Assembly (NCBI GenBank): GCA_003446605.1 | Contig: DMDF01000029.1 | Span: 24,478-55,330 of the forward strand | Length of the DNA stretch: 30,853 nt | Direction: 5' to 3' | From: Anaerolineaceae bacterium | GTDB taxonomy: Bacteria; Chloroflexota; Anaerolineae; Anaerolineales; Anaerolineaceae | Shown: positions 1-6,185 of the stretch, in pieces | Layout: each line of letters begins with the position of its first letter | How positions within the stretch are numbered: the first letter of the stretch is position 1 | Made by a program: the position numbers and the translations under genes | The notes under the pieces: generated by a model | Seen by the model: only the letters and a program-made list of their open reading frames with translations | Told to the model about the DNA's origin: nothing | The model's database searches: none

Positions 1-696
1 GACTTAATTGAAGAAGGTTTTTTAGAAAATACGGATGCTTTTTCTATAAAAACAAAAACAAATTTTTTAGAATACTTAAAAGAATCAGATATTGCTTTGA
101 TAAACAACCTCAAAGTAAAGTATGGAGCATATTCACGAGATGAATTAATTTTCGAGGCCTATCGACTATTTCCTTATTATGCAATACGAAGTGAAATCCC
201 AAATGAGTTTGCAGAAAAAGAGAGAAATAAGATCAAAAATAGTTTACAAAATAATAAAATCATATACTCAGCTGGGTACGAAGGAAAAACTATTGATCGA
301 TTTCTCGATGGACTCATATTAAATAATATTTCATTGTTAATTGATGTGAGGCGAAATCCTATTTCAAGAAAATATGGTTTCACAGGAAAAAAATTAGCAA
401 ATTTTCTTAGCACAATTAATATTGATTACATTAATTTTCCAAATTTAGGAATTGAAAGTTCTAAGAGAGCATCATTGAATTCAACAAATGACTATTTGTC
501 TTTGTTTAATTATTATCGAGAGTCAATATTAAAAAAAGAAATTACATCGATAAATGAAATTTCTGATTTAATCGACAAATATAAGAGAGTGGCAATATTA
601 TGTTTTGAGAAAGACTATAATAAATGCCATAGAACTGAATTGATTAATTTCATTAAAAATAATCAAACAAGTGAACTATCTATACGATATTTATAA
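1..696 (+). CDS. DUF488 family protein, 5' end outside the window
   Basis: The reading frame is open from base 1, so the gene starts left of the window; the TTG at 97 is only an internal codon. The C-terminal part is a DUF488 domain: SAGYEGKTIDRFL, then LIDVRRNPISRKYGF, then FPNLGI, and near the end the family signature CFEKDYNKCHR with its two Cys and His. The biochemical role of DUF488 proteins is not settled. The part before the domain (YGAYSRDELIFEAYRLFPYY) is an extra N-terminal region that I do not recognise. The gene is very A/T-rich, unlike the genes to its right. It is followed after 19 bp by an equally A/T-rich gene in the same direction, so the two are probably co-transcribed. Family assignment is confident, function is not. 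Confidence 0.82.
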   Translation, partial: DLIEEGFLENTDAFSIKTKTNFLEYLKESDIALINNLKVKYGAYSRDELIFEAYRLFPYYAIRSEIPNEFAEKERNKIKNSLQNNKIIYSAGYEGKTIDRFLDGLILNNISLLIDVRRNPISRKYGFTGKKLANFLSTINIDYINFPNLGIESSKRASLNSTNDYLSLFNYYRESILKKEITSINEISDLIDKYKRVAILCFEKDYNKCHRTELINFIKNNQTSELSIRYL

Positions 697-715
697 ACAA
701 ATATGGGGATGATGA

Positions 716-1543
716 ATGTTGGGGATTGAAATACCAAACGCGAAGATACTCATTACTGTTAAAACTTATCCGATGCCAACTCCTAGGTATGAGGAAATAG
801 TTTGTACTGCGGGTTTAACAGAAGAGGGGGATTGGATACGAATTTATCCTGTACCATATCGGGATTTACCATTTAACCAGCAATATAAAAAATATGATTG
901 GATACTGTTAAATTTAACAAAAAATAAAAAAGATTTTCGGAAAGAGTCTTATTCTCCTAAAAAGATGTTTGATGAAAAAATTGATATTCTTGATTCGATC
1001 AGTACCAAAGATGGATGGAAAGAAAGAAAAAAAATTACTTTAAAAAATATATATTATTCATTTGATGAAATTATTGCTCTATCAAAAACCGAAGAGGTTT
1101 CTTTAGGTACAATAAAACCGCAGAAAATAATTAATTTTGAGATCGAAAGCACTGATAGACATTGGCCAGAAAAATATTCTCAAAAAATGGAACAATATAA
1201 ATTATTTGAAAATGTAAATAACCGTAGATCTCTTATCAGAAAATTACCTTACAAATATTATTATAGGTTTACAACATTAGATGGAAAAGAAAGAAAATTA
1301 CAAATTTTTGATTGGGAGATTGGTGCGCTCTTCTGGAATTGTATGGAAAATCATAAATATGATGAAGATAAAGCAAATGAGATAGTAAAGAAAAAATATT
1401 TTGAAGAATTTAGTACCAAAAAGGATTTATATTTCTTTGTTGGTACAACATATAGATTCCATAAAATGGGAATGGAAAATCCCTTCTCAATCATTGGAGT
1501 ATTTTATCCTCCGCTTGAAAGACAATTAAGTCTTCAACTTTAA
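716..1543 (+). CDS. Uncharacterised protein, partner of the DUF488 gene
   Basis: 275 residues, no signal peptide or membrane segment. I do not recognise a characterised family. Visible landmarks are an N-terminal block with VKTYPMPTPRYEEIVCTAGL and WIRIYPVPYR, a basic middle rich in Lys, Tyr and Phe, and a C-terminal block FFVGTTYRFHKMGMENPF followed by IIGVFYPP. These aromatic, basic blocks could suit a small nucleic-acid-binding fold, but that is a guess. The ATG at 716 has a GGGGA Shine-Dalgarno-like stretch at 705-709. It lies 19 bp after the DUF488 gene and shares its extreme A/T bias, so the pair looks like one transferred unit. From memory, similar proteins occur next to DUF488 genes; this could not be checked here. 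Confidence 0.7.
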   Translation: MLGIEIPNAKILITVKTYPMPTPRYEEIVCTAGLTEEGDWIRIYPVPYRDLPFNQQYKKYDWILLNLTKNKKDFRKESYSPKKMFDEKIDILDSISTKDGWKERKKITLKNIYYSFDEIIALSKTEEVSLGTIKPQKIINFEIESTDRHWPEKYSQKMEQYKLFENVNNRRSLIRKLPYKYYYRFTTLDGKERKLQIFDWEIGALFWNCMENHKYDEDKANEIVKKKYFEEFSTKKDLYFFVGTTYRFHKMGMENPFSIIGVFYPPLERQLSLQL

Positions 1544-1639
1544 AAATAATTACTAAACTATTTACTAACAATTTAGAGAAAAAATCAATCAGTACCCCCC
1601 CCTTTTTTTTTATCAGAAAACTATCATGGATTCAAAAGG

Positions 1640-1728
1640 CGGAGAGGGAGGGATTCGAACCCTCGGTGATCAAAAGTGACCACAGCGGTTTTCGAGACCG
1701 CCCCGTTCGTCCACTCCGGCACCTCTCC
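1640..1728 (-). tRNA. tRNA-Ser (anticodon CGA)
   Basis: Read on the minus strand, the acceptor GGAGAGG pairs with CCTCTCC. The anticodon stem GCGGT/ACCGC encloses the loop CTCGAAA, giving anticodon CGA (codon UCG). A long variable arm (GGTCACTTTTGATCACC) is typical of serine tRNA, and the T arm is GAGGGTTCGAATCCCTC. The discriminator is G and CCA is not encoded. The gene lies 31 bp downstream of the beta-CASP gene on the same strand, and its 3' end faces the A/T-rich DUF488 block. Confidence 0.96.
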
Positions 1729-1759
1729 GTTCGTGCTGCGAATTATAGCATTGAGGGTG

Positions 1760-3154
1760 CTAAATTTCCACGCTCTCACCCATCTGCGGGTAGTGCACAA
1801 TACTGAAGTGATGCTCTGCCAGCACCTGCTGAAAAGCAGTGGCTGCGTCCGGGTCGCCATGTACCAGGAACAGCCCCTGTAAACTGCTCTGAGTTGACTG
1901 GGCATAGTCCAAGAGAAAATTTTGCCCGGCGTGGGAGGAGAAACCGCCAATGGTGGCTACCTCGGCGCGCAGGTTGTATTCCTCGCCGAAAATGCGCACT
2001 TTTGGTTCGCGGTCGGCGATGCGGCGCCCTAGCGTATAAGGCGCCTGCCAGGAGACGATCACGATCGTATTGCGTTCATCTTCGATATTGTTCTTCAGGT
2101 GATGCAGGATGCGCCCGGCTTCCGCCATACCGGATGCAGCGATGATGACCTGCGGACCGGGTTGGTAATTGATGGCTTTGGATTCCTCTACGCTGCGTGT
2201 GTATTCCAACCCATCAAAGGTCAGTGCTGGGTGGTTCCCAGTTTCCATAAAGGTGTGTGTTTCATCATCAAAATACTCGGGATGATGGCGGAATATTTCG
2301 GTGGCGTTGATCGCCAGCGGGCTATCGACAAAGACCGGGATGCGCGGCAGATCGCCAGCACTGATCATGCGGTTGAGGTTATAGACGATCTCCTGCGTGC
2401 GTCCGACCGAGAAGGCGGGAATGATAATCTTTCCGCGGCGCTGCACGGTGCGTAGCACCACATCACGCAATTCGACGAATGCTTCTTCAGGATCGCTGTG
2501 GGCTTTATCCCCGTAGGTGCATTCCATGATGAGATAATTCACTTTTTGGGGCAGTTGTGGATCCCGAATGAGGGAGAGACCGGGGCGTCCAATATCACCG
2601 GAAAACCACAAGCGGGTAGTCTTTCCATGCTCTTCGATATCCAGGCAAACCCCAGCCGAACCTAAGATGTGTCCGGCGTCCAGCAAGCGCGCCTGCACAC
2701 CCGGAATGGGTTCAAAAACCTGATTGTAGCCCACCGGTTGAAAATATTGTTTGACCTGTCGGGCATCCTCTTTGGTGTAAAGTGGCTCAATCAACTCTTC
2801 ACCGCGGCGGCGCTTTTTCTTGTTCAGATATTCCGCATCCTCTTCATAAATATGTCCTGAATCCTGCAGCATGATATCTGCAAGTTCACAGGTGGGTGGC
2901 GTGGCATAAATAGGACCGGCGTAACCCTGTTTGACGAGATTGGGCAAATTGCCACTGTGATCGATATGGGCATGCGAAAGAATAAGTGCATCCACACTAC
3001 CTGGATCAAAGGAAAAACAGCAGTTGCGGCTGTAAAAATCCTTGCGGCGACCCTGATAGATACCGCATTCCAGCAATATTTTTTTCCCGTTGATCTCCAG
3101 CAGATGTTGCGATCCGGTAACGGTTTGTGCCGCACCATTGAAATGGATTTTCAT
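1760..3154 (-). CDS. Metallo-beta-lactamase/beta-CASP RNase-like protein
   Basis: 464 residues, full length for a bacterial CPSF/Ysh1-type (COG1236) protein. The fold begins with GAAQTVTGS; the zinc site HAHIDHSG is near residue 60; DAGHILGSA, SGDIGRPG and ECTYGD follow. The beta-CASP part shows PAFSVGRTQE, ASGMAEAGRILHHL and the terminal GGFSSHAGQ and VHGDPDA motifs. Family members are zinc-dependent endo- and/or 5' exoribonucleases, so a cytoplasmic RNA-processing role is likely, but the substrate is unknown. Its ATG overlaps the stop of the RNase D-like gene as ATGA (3151-3154), which indicates translational coupling. tRNA-Ser lies just downstream on the same strand. Confidence 0.92.
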   Translation of the reverse strand: MKIHFNGAAQTVTGSQHLLEINGKKILLECGIYQGRRKDFYSRNCCFSFDPGSVDALILSHAHIDHSGNLPNLVKQGYAGPIYATPPTCELADIMLQDSGHIYEEDAEYLNKKKRRRGEELIEPLYTKEDARQVKQYFQPVGYNQVFEPIPGVQARLLDAGHILGSAGVCLDIEEHGKTTRLWFSGDIGRPGLSLIRDPQLPQKVNYLIMECTYGDKAHSDPEEAFVELRDVVLRTVQRRGKIIIPAFSVGRTQEIVYNLNRMISAGDLPRIPVFVDSPLAINATEIFRHHPEYFDDETHTFMETGNHPALTFDGLEYTRSVEESKAINYQPGPQVIIAASGMAEAGRILHHLKNNIEDERNTIVIVSWQAPYTLGRRIADREPKVRIFGEEYNLRAEVATIGGFSSHAGQNFLLDYAQSTQSSLQGLFLVHGDPDAATAFQQVLAEHHFSIVHYPQMGESVEI

Positions 3155-4287
3155 GAGTTTTCTCCGTGAAGTGCGTTCAAGATGAATTGATGGTATAGAC
3201 GAAAACGTTCGGGCATCTCTTGCATCAGTTCAGCCAGTTCGTGATCGTTTTGAGGATTTGCTTTTGCGATCTCCTCTACAATTTCCCGTGACAGCACCAC
3301 ATCTGATTCCACGCCTTTCTCACGTGCGCACTGCCGCCGCCACTTTTTGAGGTTTTCCAACCGCATGATGTATGCTTCAGAGGGTTTTACGCGGTGATTG
3401 AGGTAAATAGGCGGTTGGTTTTGCCCGAGCGTGATGGCTTCCAGCAGACCGGCAGCATGGCGGTGCAGTAATTTTTCAGAGAGACCAGGCAGGCTGGCAA
3501 GTTCTTCTTTGGTAGAAGGTGCCTGTCTGGCAGCTTCGAACAAAACGGTGCTGCTGAGTACTTTGAATGGTGGCAGGTTGGCTTGAAAAGCCCGCCTTTC
3601 ACGATAGGTACACAGTTCATTGAGAACGGCTAACTGCTGGGGGTTAAGGGTGTGATATCCGCGCACCGCCATGTAGCATGGTTTTTCATTTTGGGTGGCA
3701 CAGGAATGCGAGATGCGGATAAAATCTTCCTCTGCAACCTTCAGGCGGTCTATTTTCTCCAACTCCGAATTCAGTATCTTGCGAAGTGGGATCAAATAAT
3801 GCGTATCGAGACGGGCATAATCAAGCATTTCCTGTGGGAGAGGGCGTTTTCCCCAATTTGCTTTTTGATAGCGTTTGTTGACCACCACAGAAAAATATTC
3901 CTCTAATAATGATGAAAGCCCAAGCTTGGGTAAACCCAATACGCGGGCAGCCTGCATGGTGTCAAAAAGATTGTTGAAGTTAAAACCGTAATCACGGCGC
4001 AGGCAGATCACATCATATTCGGCAGCGTGGAAGATTTTTTCGACGGATGGATCAGAGAAAACAGATCCAAGGGGCGATACATCAATCTCGCTGAGCGGGT
4101 CAACCAGATAGTCATGATTGGGTGTGGAAAATTGAATGAGACAAACCTTTTCTTGATAGACATACAGGCTGTCGGATTCTGTATCCACTGCAATCTGTTT
4201 TTCCGCACGCAGGGCATCAACCAAACATTGCACTTCTTCCTGCGTGGCTATATAGAGGGGTGTCGTTAAATTGTGAGCAAAGATCAT
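3151..4287 (-). CDS. RNase D-like 3'-5' exonuclease with HRDC domain
   Basis: 378 residues from the ATG at 4287. A DEDDy exonuclease domain comes first: motif I AVDTESD, motif II FHAAEYD, motif III LDYARLDTHYL with the catalytic Tyr and Asp. An HRDC helical domain follows (LNPQQLAVLNELCTYRERRA). This is the layout of ribonuclease D, which trims the 3' ends of tRNA and other stable RNAs. The frame stays open upstream to 4389, but those 34 codons look non-homologous and a TATAAT box (4295-4300) lies inside them, so the short start is preferred; it implies a nearly leaderless mRNA. The gene overlaps the beta-CASP gene by ATGA, pairing two RNA-processing enzymes in one operon. I avoid the symbol rnd because paralogues exist. 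Confidence 0.9.
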   Translation of the reverse strand: MIFAHNLTTPLYIATQEEVQCLVDALRAEKQIAVDTESDSLYVYQEKVCLIQFSTPNHDYLVDPLSEIDVSPLGSVFSDPSVEKIFHAAEYDVICLRRDYGFNFNNLFDTMQAARVLGLPKLGLSSLLEEYFSVVVNKRYQKANWGKRPLPQEMLDYARLDTHYLIPLRKILNSELEKIDRLKVAEEDFIRISHSCATQNEKPCYMAVRGYHTLNPQQLAVLNELCTYRERRAFQANLPPFKVLSSTVLFEAARQAPSTKEELASLPGLSEKLLHRHAAGLLEAITLGQNQPPIYLNHRVKPSEAYIMRLENLKKWRRQCAREKGVESDVVLSREIVEEIAKANPQNDHELAELMQEMPERFRLYHQFILNALHGENS

Positions 4288-4294
4288 ATAGAGG

Positions 4295-4300
4295 ATTATA
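4295..4300 (-). promoter_or_regulatory. -10 box of the RNase D-like gene
   Basis: Perfect TATAAT on the minus strand, ending 7 nt before the ATG at 4287. No Shine-Dalgarno sequence lies between, so transcription would start at or next to the start codon. No convincing -35 hexamer is seen. Confidence 0.5.
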
Positions 4301-4366
4301 AGCCATGCGATGTAAGAAATTTCAGGCTGAATGTATTGCAAATTTGTGAAAACAGAATAATGCCGA

Positions 4367-4410
4367 AAAAATGCAACAGTATAGCTCACTCACCATGCTG
4401 TTGCATTTTT
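4367..4410. terminator. Bidirectional hairpin terminator
   Basis: A perfect 13-bp inverted repeat (4367-4379 and 4398-4410) with an 18-nt loop. The arms are A-tract plus TGCAACAG and its complement, so a T tract follows the stem on either strand. It starts 13 bp past the stop of the minus-strand membrane protein gene (4423) and separates it from the RNase D operon. Confidence 0.8.
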
Positions 4411-4422
4411 CAACAATTGACT

Positions 4423-5079
4423 TTATTTGGTGCTATCAACCCGAGGTGAAAAAACATGCGTTCCTTGTGGTACCGTTGAGCGGCGAACGAACCCTGTGGA
4501 AGAGGAGGCATGTTCTGAGCGAATTCCAAAAGGCTGATTGGCAGGATGTGCATTGTTACCTGGTTTGGCATGCGCGCGATGGATGGTGCCGGTGATGCTT
4601 CCGATGATGAGAATGCGGATGAGCAAAACTATCAAGGCTACAAAGATAGGGATGACGGTGACAATGGTCATTGGATCAACCACCAATACACTTTCAACGG
4701 GGTGATTATAGATAGCGAGTGAAATGCCCCACCAGGTCAGCCCGGTATTCATGATGGCTGCCAATAACCAGGCACCCAGTAGAAACCATCCCTCATTACC
4801 CTGGGTTTGGCGATTTTGAGGATTGAACAACTGAATAATTCCGATGAGTTCCATTCCGCAAAATGCCACTGCCAGAATGGCTGCCCAGGTGGTTGTGCCA
4901 ACCCCGATATCTCCCAAAAGGTCGCGCAGGGCGAATTTTGTTGTACTGAAGCTGAAAATTTCCAATGCAACGAGCACAGTGGTGATGAAAAAAGTATAAG
5001 CTCCCCCGGTTTTTTCATACAGGCTTTTTAGTAATTGAAGGGGGTTGTGAAATATGGTCTGTGTCTGGCTTCTATTCAT
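4423..5079 (-). CDS. Hypothetical integral membrane protein, about four helices
   Basis: 218 residues, not recognised as a known family. After a short N-terminal cytoplasmic-like stretch (YEKTGGAY) there are about four hydrophobic segments: FFITTVLVALEIFSF, WAAILAVAFCGMELIGII, WFLLGAWLLAAIMNTGL and VTVIPIFVALIVLLIRILII. A polar tail of about 50 residues rich in His, Ser, Arg and Pro follows and is probably cytoplasmic. The ATG at 5079 is preceded by GGAGG-like bases (ATGGAGGAATATC on the minus strand). A near-consensus sigma-70 promoter with a repeated GTTCTA/TAGAAC operator stands about 40 bp upstream, and a strong terminator follows, so the gene is a tightly controlled single-gene unit. Function unknown. 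Confidence 0.75.
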   Translation of the reverse strand: MNRSQTQTIFHNPLQLLKSLYEKTGGAYTFFITTVLVALEIFSFSTTKFALRDLLGDIGVGTTTWAAILAVAFCGMELIGIIQLFNPQNRQTQGNEGWFLLGAWLLAAIMNTGLTWWGISLAIYNHPVESVLVVDPMTIVTVIPIFVALIVLLIRILIIGSITGTIHRAHAKPGNNAHPANQPFGIRSEHASSSTGFVRRSTVPQGTHVFSPRVDSTK

Positions 5080-5113
5080 GATATTCCTCCATAGAAAAAA
5101 TCTTAGAATCTAT

Positions 5114-5138
5114 GTTCTATTATAGAACACTAGTTCTA
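5114..5138. promoter_or_regulatory. Triple half-site operator overlapping the -10 box
   Basis: Three alternating half sites, GTTCTA (5114-5119), TAGAAC (5123-5128) and GTTCTA (5133-5138), with 3- and 4-bp gaps. The right pair reads GAAC-N4-GTTC, the form of the Gram-positive-type LexA (DinR) box. Other dimeric repressors could use such a site, so LexA is only a candidate. Confidence 0.6.
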
Positions 5139-5148
5139 TACTTGTCAA
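5119..5148 (-). promoter_or_regulatory. Near-consensus sigma-70 promoter of the membrane protein gene
   Basis: On the minus strand TTGACA (5143-5148) and TATAAT (5119-5124) are both perfect and separated by 18 bp. This is the best promoter in the window. The -10 box lies inside an inverted repeat, so a repressor is expected. Confidence 0.85.
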
Positions 5149-5209
5149 GATGTAAGGGTGGAAACAATTTTTATGGAACCCCCAGATATGGGTATATGCC
5201 AAAAAAGAA

Positions 5210-5247
5210 TTCATGATTTATTCATAACTACTTCAGGTTTCCTTCAT
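5210..5247 (+). promoter_or_regulatory. Four direct repeats with 11-bp period (OmpR/PhoB-type site)
   Basis: TTCAT at 5210, TTCAT at 5221, TTCAG at 5232 and TTCAT at 5243 are exactly 11 bp apart, one helical turn each. The last repeat ends 10 nt before a -10-like TATTAT (5258-5263), with no separate -35 box. This is how OmpR/PhoB-family response regulators are arranged at activated promoters. The target is the secreted-protein gene at 5300. Confidence 0.6.
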
Positions 5248-5299
5248 TTACGCCGCTTATTATTCAAGCATGCAAAACAAACAAACAAGGAGAAATAAA

Positions 5300-5752
5300 A
5301 TGTCCAAGAAAATTGCATTAGGAATGACTGTCGCAGCTATGGCTGTGGCGATTATCAGCAGCGGAGCGGTTTATGCTGCCAGTGATGAGATTTCATATCG
5401 CGGTCCCAACGGGGTCGCACCCGCAGTTGAACCAGGTGAAGAGCCCGGCTTAGGGCTGCTGGAAGACTATATGGTCGTATATGTTGCTGATCAACTGGGC
5501 ATCTCTGCTGAAGAGATCCAGGCGCAGCTTGATGAAGGGTTGACCCTTTCGCAGGTTTTACTGGATTATGGTGTGGATGATGTGTGGAGCATGACGGATG
5601 CTGCTCATGCGTATGCAGTGGAACAGCTTGCCGCTGAAGGGATCGAATTTCCCGGTTGGCAGAATGCTGCTGCTGGTTATGCCATGCAGGGTGGCGGGAT
5701 GGGAACCGGGCTGGGCGGCGGAATGGGTCGCTTTGGGCGGACCTCTCGCTAA
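5300..5752 (+). CDS. Small secreted protein with Gly/Met-rich tail
   Basis: 150 residues from the ATG at 5300, chosen because AAGGAG precedes it at the right distance; an in-frame ATG ten codons earlier has no such signal. A classic signal peptide (MSKKIA, a hydrophobic core, then AVYA) should be cut before ASDE, giving an exported protein. The mature part is acidic and has a helical segment LGISAEEIQAQLDEGLTLSQ, a pattern common in small exported proteins of unknown role. It ends in a flexible Gly/Met tail (GGGMGTGLGGGMGRFGRTSR). No Cys and no membrane anchor are present. It stands alone between an 11-bp direct-repeat operator and a hairpin, so it is probably induced by a two-component system. 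Function unknown. Confidence 0.78.
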   Translation: MSKKIALGMTVAAMAVAIISSGAVYAASDEISYRGPNGVAPAVEPGEEPGLGLLEDYMVVYVADQLGISAEEIQAQLDEGLTLSQVLLDYGVDDVWSMTDAAHAYAVEQLAAEGIEFPGWQNAAAGYAMQGGGMGTGLGGGMGRFGRTSR

Positions 5753-5761
5753 GATAAAAAA

Positions 5762-5786
5762 GCCAGGGAGCTTTATGCTCCCTGGC
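5762..5786. terminator. Strong hairpin between convergent genes
   Basis: A perfect 10-bp stem, GCCAGGGAGC/GCTCCCTGGC, with a 5-nt loop, 10 bp after the stop of the secreted-protein gene. The U tract (six T) follows the stem only on the minus strand, so it is a textbook terminator for the small minus-strand gene at 5909. It probably also ends or protects the plus-strand mRNA. Confidence 0.8.
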
Positions 5787-5908
5787 ATGGTCAGTGGAAT
5801 CCTGCGAGCCGTGCGGCGGCTGCCAGTGATCCTTCGTTCCTATGAGTGGATGAAAATTTGCCGCGCTTGCTTATTCATGCTCAAAAGGAATTTCGAATGA
5901 ATCATTCA

Positions 5909-5995
5909 TTATTTCGATGATTTCAGACCCGTAAGGCTCATGGCAAGGAACATAAAACTGACCAATCCAACCACAAAAATAATACAGATAGCCAT
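5909..5995 (-). CDS. 28-residue single-span membrane peptide
   Basis: ATG at 5995 with a good Shine-Dalgarno (AGAGGT, 6001-6006) five bases upstream. The product is almost entirely one transmembrane helix (MAICIIFVVGLVSFMFLAMS) with a short TGLKSSK tail. The frame is also open upstream to a TTG at 6106, but that stretch is better explained as a structured RNA leader. A hairpin with a U tract on this strand lies downstream at 5762-5786, so leader, peptide and terminator form a complete small transcription unit. No homologue is recognised. Such one-helix peptides often act as regulators or subunits of membrane complexes, but nothing here shows the partner. Confidence 0.5.
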   Translation of the reverse strand: MAICIIFVVGLVSFMFLAMSLTGLKSSK

Positions 5996-6012
5996 GATGC
6001 ACCTCTTCTTCT

Positions 6013-6107
6013 CCCAGGTAAGTCCTTTCCCGTAAGGGAAGTGGCGCGGCGACTTCGTTGGGTCTTTTGGTTTATAACCCCAGTTTGCGTGAAAAGCTAC
6101 GCGCAAA
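6013..6107 (-). ncRNA. Candidate structured 5' leader (cis-regulatory RNA)
   Basis: On the minus strand, a first hairpin pairs TTTGCG with CGCAAA (6102-6107 with 6084-6089). A second, nested element pairs CCCA (6059-6062) with TGGG (6013-6016), AAGTC (6051-6055) with GACTT (6020-6024) and TTCCC (6036-6040) with GGGAA (6027-6031) around a TTAC loop. The CCCA strand could instead pair with an upstream TGGG (6078-6081 region), giving two exclusive folds. The element ends 6 nt before the Shine-Dalgarno of the 28-residue peptide gene. I could not match it to a known riboswitch class. Confidence 0.4.
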
Positions 6108-6130
6108 AGAGATCATAATCCTGCTTATTT

Positions 6131-6151
6131 GTATCTAATTAACGTAGATAC
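6131..6151. repeat. Inverted repeat GTATCTA-N7-TAGATAC
   Basis: Perfect 7-bp arms around a 7-nt A/T-rich centre, upstream of the small membrane peptide unit. It could be an operator or part of its promoter region. Confidence 0.4.
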
Positions 6152-6165
6152 CTTTGAAAAGTTCC

Positions 6166-6181
6166 TTGTACGATCGTACAA
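6166..6181. promoter_or_regulatory. Perfect 16-bp palindrome, probable operator
   Basis: TTGTACGATCGTACAA is a complete palindrome with no loop, placed 4 bp past the amrS stop and upstream of the small peptide gene on the same strand. A gap-free palindrome of this length suits a dimeric repressor site better than a terminator, and no T tract follows. Confidence 0.45.
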
Positions 6182-6185
6182 TTTC

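Noticed and set aside
97..696. DUF488 gene starting at the TTG at 97
   Set aside because: The same frame is open to base 1 without a stop and TTG has no ribosome site, so the gene extends beyond the window.
5996..6106. Longer 65-residue form of the small membrane peptide from the TTG at 6106
   Set aside because: The extra part is Pro/Lys/His-rich, lacks a ribosome site and coincides with stable RNA stems; the ATG at 5995 has a good site.
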